Part shown: positions 45,001 to 53,956 of the stretch, piece by piece
Layout: the number at the start of each line of letters is the position of its first letter
How positions within the stretch are numbered: the first letter of the stretch is position 1
Assembly (NCBI GenBank): GCA_011799875.1
Contig: CM022303.1
Coordinates: forward strand, 732,976,587-733,040,586
DNA length: 64,000 nucleotides
Reading direction: 5' to 3'
Source: Thinopyrum elongatum
Taxonomy: Eukaryota; Streptophyta; Magnoliopsida; Poales; Poaceae
The notes under the pieces: model-generated
The model's input: the letters and a program-made list of their open reading frames with translations, nothing else
The model's database searches: none
What the model was told of the DNA's origin: nothing
Translations under genes and position numbers: made by a program

Positions 45001-46042
45001 GTCGGCTCCTTTAAGACTTGCCCGCTCAAAAACCTTGCCTGTCTTTGGGTCCAACATCCCCCCATGCGCATAGAACCAAGTCCTGGACCTGGGGGCCCAG
45101 CTCAATGTAACTGGAGTGACCCCTGCATCCACCATCTGTTGCTCAGCGAGATCCCACTTAGGCCGGGCCACCTCGTAGCCACCTGGCCCCAGCTTATGGT
45201 GCCACTGCTTTTTCGCGGCATTGATCTTGTTTATTCTTGACCGTTCCTGAGCTACTTCTGATTCCTTGAATTTCACGAAAGCGTCCTAGCGATCTCTTGC
45301 CTTCTCCAGTGTTCCCTTGAATTCTGGAGCCTTCTTTCCTCCTTCGACGTAGTTGACCCATATACTTTTCTTGTGGTTGTTGAATGCTATCGCCATCTTC
45401 CTAAGAGCAGCGTTCTTGACTTTCAACACATCTGCATCTGTGAAATGATCTGGTAGGATGAAATATGACATGAGAGATTCCCAAAGCCAATCTTTTGCTC
45501 TTTGGTCGACAAAAGTAAGTTTTGGACGTTCCTTTGCTGGCTTTTTCCATTCTTGAATGGAGATCGGGAGTTGGTCCTTCACAAGACTCCGCATTGACGA
45601 ATGAACTTGTTCGCATTCTTCTTAGGTTCGCGCGGTTCGCCATTAGGTTTGATGGCATCGATGTTGTACTTTACGCCATCCTTCAACTTTTTGGCCGGGC
45701 CTCGAACTGTCCTGCTGCCTGTAGAAGATTTGCTCGATCCGGAGGGCTGAAAGAAGAAAGATCGATTCGTTAATATATATATATATATATAATCAATTAA
45801 AACATGTGATGATCACCAGATGCCTTCTTCTTTAAATATACCTCGCCGGTATTTGTTATTTGAAGATCATCATAGTTCTGGACTTCATCTATTCGTTCGT
45901 CTTCATCGAATATCATATCACCCTCCCCGGTATTGTTCAGATATTGTGAGCCGTCATCATCTTCATTCTCATCTGGCCGGCTCGGGGAGCGTATGATCTC
46001 GAACAGGGCCTCTTCTCCTTCTCTGCCTGTATTGTCCGCCAT
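42074..46042 (-). pseudogene. CACTA second ORF: Transposase_24-like region, Pro-rich linker and Ulp1/C48 protease-like domain
   Basis: Exon 1 is 46042-45817 (acidic, MADNTG start); a 70-bp intron leads to exon 2 from 45746. Then come a plant En/Spm Transposase_24-type region (WVNYVEGGKKAPEFKG, HKLGPGGYEVARPKW), a Lys/Glu coiled stretch, a Pro-rich repeat segment (about 44000-44290), and a C-terminal part in small exons. Those include 43098-42919 (YEMKKAGRYGIGFIDP), about 42782-42668 (FHWMLLIIEV...VLDSL), about 42567-42496, and about 42382-42290 (GTDLCAYHICENIRMM). His, Asp and Cys in these exons fit the Ulp1 catalytic triad. It is broken by frameshifts near 45590 and 44930 and by many stops, including 45286, about 44847, about 44690, 43722, about 43620, 43320, about 43257 and about 42142. 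Confidence 0.82.
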
Positions 46043-46271
46043 AGCTTTTATTTAACAAATCTAGAAGAAATATAAAATAATTTAGTATTCAAGTTAGAAT
46101 GCATGCATGCAATCAATAAGGAAAAACTGAATAATAGTACATAATATGCATCTCGAATAATCCAGATAATTAATATGCATCATCGAATATATCTCGAATA
46201 CATCGTCTCGAATATTATCGAATAATATTATCTCGAATACATCATCTCGAATATCTCGAATACATCACCAG

Positions 46272-46724
46272 CTAATACAGATCGAATACTATTGAATAAT
46301 CTAGTTCACTCGCGGTTCCTGAGGCACGGGCGATGGACACCCAAAGAGAAGGAACCATCACAGGATCATAGCTTGGCTGAGATCCCCGAAGAACCTGCCA
46401 GGTATTGGAGAACCTGACATCCAACGCAGCCATGTAGCGACGCACGTGCTCGTCCTCCTCCCTGACACGGTGACGTACCACCTCCGGCAGGGCCGGCTGC
46501 CACCGCACCGAAAGTGGCCCACGCGAACGCCACCAAAGGAGCTTCGGGTCGACGACGGGACCCGGGGCCGGGTTACTCACCAAGCGGCGCGCCCCTGAAG
46601 GTAGCACCTCCCAGTGCCAGCCCAGTGGAGCCCAGTCCCGGACATGGCTCCTCTGAAGCAGGACATCGTCGCGAACGGGTCGACGGCGAGGATGCGGGCC
46701 GGGCATCGTTGACGTCGAGAACAA
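46272..46724 (-). CDS. Unknown 150-codon ORF inside the CACTA element
   Basis: An open frame from ATG at 46724 to 46272 encodes a 150-residue protein rich in Arg, Pro, Val and Trp. It begins MFSTSTMPGPHPRRR; MPGPHP may be the true start. No signal peptide, membrane segment or known catalytic motif is visible. It contains RHRVREEDEHVRRYMAALD, a likely helical segment. It lies between the second ORF and the SNF2 inverted repeat, on the same strand as the transposase. It is unbroken while the neighbouring transposon genes carry many stops, so it may be under different constraint, or simply short and lucky. It could also be an exon of a larger CACTA gene. I do not recognise its family. Confidence 0.5.
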   Translation of the reverse strand: MFSTSTMPGPHPRRRPVRDDVLLQRSHVRDWAPLGWHWEVLPSGARRLVSNPAPGPVVDPKLLWWRSRGPLSVRWQPALPEVVRHRVREEDEHVRRYMAALDVRFSNTWQVLRGSQPSYDPVMVPSLWVSIARASGTASELDYSIVFDLY

Positions 46725-46727
46725 ATT

Positions 46728-47101
46728 CTATGCAAATGTGACATTTTTTAAATGATTGGATTGTGATTTCTTATATACGAGGAAAACCTTTAATCCCTGG
46801 CTATAGTAACAGGATTCAGAATCATAACGGATTCTCTTAACCTTTAAGGGATTTAACAAAATGGTGCCATTCTGGATGTGCAGAAAATGGTCCATATTTT
46901 TCCTGATCTCATCTACCCTTCTATATGTCACATTGTCTAGTGTCAAAGGATTCAAAAAAACCATGGCTTCATCATTAGCCGGAAGTAACAGGCGCTTGAT
47001 GGTACGAAGCTCTCCAAAGTTGTTTTGGAACGGAGTCCCGGATAGGATAATTCGCTTTTTGGTACGAAGTTCAGCAAGAGCCTTCCGAATATCGCTATTT
47101 G
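46728..47101 (-). pseudogene. SNF2 helicase fragment (CLSY/DRD1-like), left arm and tail
   Basis: On the minus strand from about 47101 down, the frame reads a SNF2 ATPase segment: LRTKKRIILSGTPFQNNFGE, the motif III region. It continues RRVDEIRKNMDHFLHIQNGT, where Phe-His...Gly-x-Ile-Leu spacing resembles the segment that follows this motif in plant CLSY proteins. The frame runs to a stop at 46728. GTPFQNNF is characteristic of the plant CLSY/DRD1 branch rather than of RAD54 or ISWI types, from memory of the families. The rest of the ATPase is absent, so this is a captured fragment, not a gene. Confidence 0.65.
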
Positions 47102-47340
47102 GAAGGCCTTTGCTGAACTTCGTACCAAAAAGCGAATTATCCTATCAGGAACTCCGTTCCAAAATAACTTTGGAGAGCTTCGTACCATCATGCGCCTGTT
47201 ACTTCCGGCTAATGATGAAACCATGGATTTCTTCAATACTTTGACACAAGACAATGTGACATATAGAAGCTAGGGTACGTAGATGAGATCAGAAAAAAAA
47301 TGGATCAACTTGTGCACATCCATAATGGGGGCATTCTTTG
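46857..47340. repeat. Inverted repeat of the SNF2 fragment, 14-nt loop
   Basis: The left arm 46857-47086 and right arm 47101-about 47340 are reverse complements, separated by 14 nt (47087-47100). By eye the 165 bp next to the loop match at about 92%, including one uninterrupted match of 37 bp and others of 20-28 bp. The outer part is looser, with a small indel near 47272. Any transcript crossing it would fold into a long hairpin. Confidence 0.93.
47101..47340 (+). pseudogene. SNF2 helicase fragment, right arm
   Basis: The plus strand carries the same coding segment as the left arm (RTKKRIILSGTPFQNNFGE), broken by TAG near 47271. Both arms read outward from the loop. Confidence 0.7.
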
Positions 47341-47344
47341 ATCA

Positions 47345-47645
47345 TATTTCACTAGATCAAACTTTGACATATGATCAAACTTTGACATATGATCAAATGT
47401 TGCATATATCAAAATTCAAACTTTGACATATGATCGAACTTTGACATATGATCAAATGTTGCATACGTCAAAATTCAAACTTTGACATATGATCAAATGT
47501 TGCATATGTCAAAATTCAAACTTTGACATATGATCAAACTTGAACATATGATCAAATGTTGCATATGTCAAAATTCAAACTTTGACATATGATCAAATGT
47601 TGCATATGTCAAAATTCAAACTTTGACATATGATCACAACTTTGA
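47345..47645. repeat. Minisatellite based on AACTTTGACATATGATCAAA
   Basis: The words TTTGACATATGATCAAA and GTTGCATATGTCAAAATTCA alternate in a higher-order unit of roughly 41-80 bp, about ten copies in all. The array is AT-rich and each unit contains the palindrome CATATG. Confidence 0.9.
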
Positions 47646-48020
47646 CATATATACATCTAATCATCTAGCGGAAAAAAAGTCAAAATTCATCTAATTACAT
47701 TTATATATCTAAATTCATCTAACATTCTATAACTAAAAGTATAAAAAACTAAAAATACATGCATCTAACATTTAATATCTAATTCATCTAACATTTATAT
47801 AACTAAAAGTATCAAATTCCTTAACTTTTTTCTATACATCTAATCATCTAGTGAAAATAAAATGTCAAAATTCATCTAACTAACATTTCTATATCTAAAA
47901 TTCATCTAACATTTCTATAACTAAAAGTATAAAAAAAATAAAAAAAACATTCATCTAACATTTACATATCTAATTCATCTAACATTTCTATAACTAAAAG
48001 TATAAAAAACTAAAAAACAG
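47646..48020. repeat. AT-rich imperfect repeats
   Basis: The words ATTCATCTAACATTTCTATA and AACTAAAAGTATAAAAAACT recur four or more times in a loose unit of about 170 bp. Non-coding. Confidence 0.8.
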
Positions 48021-48039
48021 AAAATAAGAAAATAAGAAA

Positions 48040-48040
48040 A

Positions 48041-48075
<35 letters not shown>

Positions 48076-48082
48076 TCATATG

Positions 48083-48118
<36 letters not shown>
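48040..48118. repeat. (TG)n microsatellite
   Basis: Two TG runs, separated by CGCGCG and by TTCATATGCA, which itself recurs at 48118. Overlapping ORFs in several frames are artefacts of the repeat. Confidence 0.95.
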
Positions 48119-48129
48119 CATATGCATCT

Positions 48130-48400
48130 ATGGGAGGGTGGCCATGGCGGCAGGGGCTCACAGCGGGGCGGCGACGGCGGCGACGGCGACAGCGACAGCG
48201 ACGGTGCGCGAGCTCGAGGGAGGGGCGGCGAGCGACGGGGGCGGCGGGCGGTGCGTCAGGGGACGGCGACGAGGGACGGCGTGGGCGGCGCGTCGGCGGC
48301 GGCGCGTCGGGGGCGGCGACGGCGTCGATCGAGGCAGGCAGTGCGTCGTCGACGGAGAGGAAGAGACAAAGGAAGAAAACAGAGGGAAACTGAAATTTTT
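48130..48400. other. GC-rich low-complexity segment
   Basis: GGCGGCGACGG-type repeats. Long ORFs on both strands reflect the lack of AT-rich stops. I do not support a gene here. Confidence 0.5.
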
Positions 48401-48419
48401 TCAAGTGTTGTATACATAG

Positions 48420-48650
48420 GAGAGACCTTTAGTCCCAGTTGGAGCCACCAACCAGTACTAAAGGTCAATTTGGGCCAGGCGAAGCGGCGGGAAGCGGCCA
48501 CCTTTAGTCGCAGTTGGTGGCTCCAACCGGGACTAAAGACCCCCCCCCCCCCCCCCCCCCCCCCCACTTTAGTCACGGTTGGAGCCACCAACCGCGACTA
48601 AAGGTGGTGCACTGCCACCCGCGGTGCACAAGTTTAGTCCCACCTCGCCG
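48420..48650. repeat. Internal cluster of CACTA subterminal-type repeats
   Basis: Copies of TTTAGTC(C/G/A)C(A/G)GTTGG and their inverse, plus a run of about 26 C (48541-48566). They are the same words as at the element ends but lie 5 kb or more from either end. This suggests a fossil terminus of a second CACTA element, or an internal duplication. Confidence 0.75.
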
Positions 48651-49408
48651 AGCGAACGGCAGCCGCACTGGTTTATAAACCCAGCCGCGGCTGCTCCTTC
48701 GAGCTCCTCTCTAAAGCAGGCCTTCTGGGCCTACCTCTGCTGCGCTGCCCTGCATCCTGGCCCAACTACAGGTTGGGTTTCTAGTCGTATGCAGGCCGTT
48801 GTGGCCCAGTAGGCGGGCTTTTTTATTTTTTTGTTTTCTGCTTTATTTATTTTCTTTTATTTCTGAGTTGTTTTTTGCTTTATTTAGAGTTTCTTTGTGA
48901 ATCTTTTTGCTTTAGGTAAAAAAATTATAAACTTTCTGTTAGTGTGAGTAGTTTTCAAATTTGAATTATTTGAAATTTGTGTGAATCACTAGTTTGTGAA
49001 TAACTTTACTTTAAAAATAGATTATTCAATGATTTTTTTCTTTTGTTTAATATTAGTGTGTTTTATCATTATATTCAATTTGGTAAAACTTAGATAAGTT
49101 TAAAAAAATGAAATGCCTTTGTAACAGATGAGTTTTCGTTCGAAACCCTGATACTTCGAAAGAGATTGTCCATTTTGTACACGAAAAGGATCCTGTTTTT
49201 GCCGTAACCCTCTCAACTTTTTAGCACATGCTATGTGGGTGAAATGATGATACCATGCCAACTTTCAACCTTTCCAGATATATAAGTTCGGAAATTCACT
49301 AGATAAAAAAAGTGATGACAGTGAAGCTGGTCACATCCCAGAGTGGGATCTTTGGGTGTGAAACTTTTTGTTCGCGTGTGTCCCTTTGTGCCGTAACCAT
49401 GGACAATC
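48651..49408. other. Spacer between subterminal-type cluster and transposase end
   Basis: GC-rich (GTTTATAAACCCAGCC) then AT-rich with repeated TTTCTTTTATTT words. No gene seen. The AT-rich part may be the transposase 3' UTR. Confidence 0.45.
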
Positions 49409-52400
49409 TTAATCATTTAACTGGATGCTCGGTTCAAAATTCACTGTGAACGGAGCAATGTCAAGAAACTTTTCATAATCTTCTGACATGTCTTTCTTGT
49501 GATCCACTCCCACGATGTTTCTTTTCCCTGTAAGAACTATGTGGCGCTTTGGCTCATCGTATGATGTATTCGCTTCCTTATCTTTTCTTTTTCTCGGCTT
49601 GGTAGACATGTCCTTCACATAGAAAACATGCGCCACATCATTGGCTAGGACGAATGGTTCGTTTGCGTACGCAAGATTGTTGAGATCCACTGTTGTCATT
49701 CCGTACTGCGGGTCTTCCGTTGTCCCGCCTCGTGTCAGATTGTCCCATTTGCAACGAAACAAAGGGGCCTTCAAAGCACGTCCATAGTCAAGTTCCCATA
49801 TCTCCTCTATGTAACCATAATATGTGTCCTTTCGCCTCTTGGTTGCTGCATGAAAGCGGACACCACTGTTTTGGTTGGTGCTCTTCTTATCTTGGCCGAT
49901 CGTGTAAAATGTATTCCCATTTATCTCATACCCTTTGAAAGTCATTATGTTCGAAGATGGTAACTGGGACAGCATGTACAGGTCATCTTCAACAGCGTCG
50001 TCATGCATGGCACGTGTCTGCAACCAACCGGCGAAAGTCCCCGTTTGTTCACGTGTAATCCAGTCGTCAGTCTGCTCCGGGTGTTTGGAGCATAGAATAT
50101 TCTTGTGTTCCTCGATATACGGAGCCACCAAGGCAGAATTTTGTAGAACTGTGTAGTGTGCTTGAGTGAGAGAATGCCCGTCTATACATATTATTTGTTT
50201 CGGCCCTAGCGTGCCATTTCCACCCAGTCTGCCCTAATGCCGCGATTCAGGAACACCAATCGGCTTAAGGTCAGGAATAAAGTCAACACAAAACTCAATG
50301 ACCTCCTCATTTTCATTGCCCTTGGAGATGCTTCCTTCTGGCCTAGCACGGTTATGAAAATATTTCTTTAAGACTCCCATGAACCTCTCAAAGGGGAACA
50401 TATTATGTAGAAATACAGGACCTAGAACGGCATTCTCTTCGCATAGGTGAACTAGGACGTGCGTCATGATGTTGAAGAAGGCTGGTGGGAACACCAACTC
50501 GAAACTGACAAGACATTGCACCAAATCATTCTCTAACCTTGGTATGATTTCTGAATCGATTACCTTCTGAGAGATTGCATTGAGGAATGCACATAGCTTC
50601 ACAATGGATAATCGAACGTTTTCCGGTAGAAGCCCCCTCAATGCAACTGGAAGCAGTTGCGTCATAATCACGTGGCAGTCATGAGACTTTAGGTTCTGGA
50701 ACTTTTTCTCTGCCATATTTATTATTCCCTTTATATTCGACAAGAAGCCATACGGGACCTTCATACTGAGCAGGCATTCAAAGAAGATTTTATTCTCTTC
50801 TTTGGTAAGAGTGTAGCTGGCATGACCCTGATGTATGCCGTCTTTTCCTTGTATATGTTTCTGGTCCTCCCGTGCCTCCGGTGTATCTTTTGTCTTCCCA
50901 TACACGCCCAAGAAGCCAAGCAGGGTCACGCAAAGATTCTTCGTCAAGTGCATCACGTCGATTGCAGAGCGGACCTCTAGGTCTTTCAATAGGGTAGGTC
51001 CCCAAATATAGATTTCTTCTTCCACATGGGTGCGCGTCCGTCAGCGTCATTCGAAACAGATTGTCCGTCAGGACCCTTTCCAAAGATTACCTTTAAATCC
51101 TTGACCATATCATGTACATCATCACCAGTACGGTTGCGAGGCTTCGTCCGGTGATCTGCCTCACCTTTGAAATGCTTGCCTTTCTTTCTTACGGGATGCC
51201 TGCTCGGAAGAAATCGACGATGTCCCAGGTACACATTCTTCTTACAATTATCCAAATATATACTATCGGTATCATCCAAACAGTGCGTGCATGCGCGGTA
51301 TCCCTTGTTTGTCTATCCTGAAAGGTTACTGAGAGCAGGTCAATCATTGATGGTCATAAACAGCAACGCATGTAGGTCAAATTCTTCCTGATCGAGCTCA
51401 TCCCACGCACGTACACCTTTTCCATTCCACAGCTATAAGAGTTCTTCAACTAATGGCCTTAGGTACACATCAATGTCGTTGCCGGGTTGCTTAGGGCCTT
51501 GAATGAGCCCTGGCATCATAATGTACTTCCGCTTCATGCACAACCAAGGAGGAAGGTTATACATACGTAGAATCACAGGCCAGGTGCTATGATTGCTGCT
51601 CTGCTCCCCAAAAGGATTAATGCCATCTGCGCTTAGACTGAACCATACGTTCCTTGCATCATCTGCAAAGTCCCTCCACTTCCTCTCGATTTTTCTCCAC
51701 TGCGACCCGTCAGCGGGTACTCTCAACTTCCCGTCTTTCTTACGGTCTTCTTTGTGCCATCGCATCAACTTGGCATGCTCTTTGTTTTGGAACAAACGTT
51801 TCAACCATGGTATTATAGGAGCATACTACATCACCTTGGCAGGAATCTTCTTCCTGGGGCGCTCGCCCTCGACATCACCAGGGTCATCGCAGCTGATCTT
51901 ATAGCGCAATGCACCGCATACCGGGCATGTGTTCAAATCCTCGTAGTCACCGCAGTAGAGGATGCAGTCATTAGGGCATGCATGTATCTTCTGCACCTCT
52001 AATCCTAGAGGGCAGACAGCCTTCTTTGCTTCATACATACTCTCGGAAAATTCGTTGTCCTTTGGAAGCATTTTCTTTAACATTATAAGCAACTTTCCAA
52101 ATCCCTTGTCAGATACACCATTCTCTGCCTTCCATTGCAGCAATTCTAGTGTGGTGCCCAGCTTTTTTTTGTCAGCTTCGCAATTTGGGCACAACGATTT
52201 CTTGTGATCCTCTAACATGCGCTGCAACTTCAGCCTCTCCTTTTCACTTGCGCAGTTTCTCTTTGCATCGGCAATGGCCCGACCTAGATCATCAACGGGC
52301 TCATCTGATGCCTCTTCTTCAGCTTCTTCCCGCAGTGCCAGCTCAGCTCCTTCCCCCATTGTTGTACCATCGTATTCAGGGAACCCATGGCCAGGATAGA

Positions 52401-52680
52401 TGTCGTCGTCCTCTTCTTCTTCATTGTCTTCCATCATAACCCCTCTTTCTCCGTGCTTGGTCCAAACATTATAGTGGGGCATGAAACCGGACTCAAATAG
52501 GTGCGAGTGAATGGTTCTTGAGTTAGAGTATTTGTGATCTTTTTTACAGCCAGCACATGGACAACACATAAAACCATCCGCCCGCTTGTTTGCCTCAGCC
52601 GCAAGCAGAAAAGTATGCACGCCATTAACGAACTGGGGAGAGCATCGGTCATCGTACATCCATTGCCGGCTCATCTTCAT
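49409..52680 (-). pseudogene. Tnp2-type CACTA transposase, nearly full length but broken
   Basis: I choose the ATG at 52680 (MKMSRQWMYDDRCSPQF) as the usual start of this family. Domains in order: transposase-associated N-terminus (CCPCAGC, RTIHSHLFESGF, WTKHGE), Cys pairs, Transposase_21 (ADGINPFGEQSSNHSTWP, MYNLPPWLCMK, DCHVIMTQLLPVAL), DUF4218-type (FPPAFFNIMTHVLVHL), and DUF4216-type near the C-terminus (KDTYYGYIEEIWELDY, LANDVAHVFYV). Breaks: TAG 51826-51828 where Trp is expected, TAG 51433-51435 (Gln), TGA 51340-51342 (Trp), TAG 51313-51315, a one-base frameshift near 50985-50995, and TAG 50234-50236. The family normally cuts and pastes the element by binding its ends. This copy cannot make the full protein. 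Confidence 0.93.
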
Positions 52681-52753
52681 TACACAGCACCGAAAAGACC
52701 AAATTAATACAAGTTCATACACACTTATTCTCATAAAACAACATACCAACTCT

Positions 52754-53058
52754 CTAGCTAAAGCATTTAAATGCAACAACAAATGCGATCAAGATCGCAA
52801 CTAAGGTAACAATTGATCCAACAGCATAATGATACCAAGCCTCACTATCAATGGCATATTTTCTAATCTTTCTAATCTTCAAGCGCATTTTCTCCATCTT
52901 GATCTTGTGATCATCGACGACATCGGCAACATGCAACTCCAATTCCATCTTCTCCTCCTCAATTCTTTTCAATTTTTCTTTCAAATACTCATTTTCTTTT
53001 TCAACTAAATTTAACCTCTCGACAATAGGGTCTGTTGAAATTTCCGGTTCACATCCTC
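52754..53058 (-). CDS. Coiled-coil plus single-pass membrane ORF upstream of the transposase
   Basis: On the minus strand an open exon begins after an AG acceptor at 53059-53060. It reads a charged, heptad-like coiled coil (LVEKENEYLKEKLKRIEEEK, then repeated Lys-Met-Arg-Leu-Lys-Ile). It continues to YHYAVGSIVTLVAILIAF, a clear membrane segment, and stops at 52754. It lies 5' of the transposase on the same strand. Starting at the internal ATG at 52984 gives 76 residues; the frame stays open upstream, so an earlier exon is likely. It is intact, unlike the transposase. Function unknown; the layout is a helical cytoplasmic stalk anchored by a C-terminal helix. Confidence 0.55.
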
Positions 53059-53710
53059 CTAGATAAAAATATCTATGTCAACTTGATTGGCATAATTTGT
53101 CATAAACACGAAATCTAACAAATAGTTATAAAAGAGAATATACCACATCCGAATCATAAACCGGACAAGGGCCGACGGGGACGGATATCAAAACCATGGC
53201 ACTATGTATAACAAACAACGTACGGGTAAGAAAATTATACAAGTAACTATATATCTAAATCACACAAACATGATTTTTTTTTTAAATAAAAAGATAAGAA
53301 CAAGAGGCTCACCACAAGGTGGTGCCGGTGACGGGACGGTGCGGGCGATCGACAGTGGTTAGGACGGAGATGGGAAGGCACTAAGTAAAACATACCTACA
53401 TATGCAAACTGAGAGTTATTTTGAGCTCAAATTGCATATAAATCAAATAAACTACCACATATAATTCCGCCCAAACTAAAACCCACAAATCACTATAATT
53501 ATAGAGCATTGCAAGAGCTAATCTAGCAATGAGAGATGAAAGGACAAAGTTGCTAACCTTTGTGATCACTTGGATGGATGGGGTGCCTTCAAATCTTGAC
53601 AAATTTTGACAAAAATGGAGGATAAGCTTGAGAGGAGAGGAAGAAAACAGAGAGGAGAGGAAAGGGGAAGAACAGAGAGCTCGGGCTCGACGAAGGGTTT
53701 ATATAGGATG
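53059..53710. other. 5' region of the CACTA genes
   Basis: Probable 5' exon and promoter region of the minus-strand genes, next to the right subterminal repeats. No firm ORF. Confidence 0.4.
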
Positions 53711-53936
53711 ATCTTTAGTCCCGGTTGGTTATACGAACCGGGACTAAAGGTGCACCTCTAGTACCGGTTCGTGCCACGAACCGGGACTAAATGTGTTGCC
53801 AACAACACATTTAGTCCCGATTCGTGGCACGAACCGGGACTAATGAGCGCCGCCCGCCTAGCCGTTGGAACCGGCACTAATGGTCACATTATTGCCGGTT
53901 CATTTACAAACCTGGACTAATGAGCTGAACATTAGG
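53711..53936. repeat. Right subterminal repeats of the large CACTA element
   Basis: Alternating direct and inverted copies of TTTAGTCCCGGTT and AACCGGGACTAAA, matching the left array at 41571-41791. Confidence 0.85.
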
Positions 53937-53956
53937 TCCTTTTTCTACTAGTGACA

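Larger units (their letters stand above)
41551..53953 (-). mobile_element. Large CACTA (En/Spm) element, 12.4 kb
   Basis: The left end is CACTAGTGCAGAATTGGGC. The right end, reverse complemented, is CACTAGTAGAAAAAGGACC. The ACA duplication is at 41548-41550 and 53954-53956. Subterminal arrays of TTTAGTCCCGGTT in both orientations lie at each end. The empty site is preserved in copy 1 of the host repeat near 37640-37655. On the minus strand it holds, in order, a coiled-coil/membrane ORF, a Tnp2 transposase, an unknown ORF, and a second ORF with a Ulp1-like end. An inverted repeat of a SNF2 helicase fragment lies in the middle. Most ORFs are broken, so it is not autonomous now. Confidence 0.95.

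Noticed and set aside
46861..47254. ORFs of 127 codons (plus) and 100 codons (minus) that look alike
   Set aside because: They are the antisense readings of the two SNF2 arms; their similarity is due to the inverted repeat.
47994..48601. Long ORFs across the (TG)n and GC-rich segment
   Set aside because: Three overlapping frames are open at once because of the dinucleotide repeat and GC richness. This is the pattern of low-complexity sequence, not of a gene.
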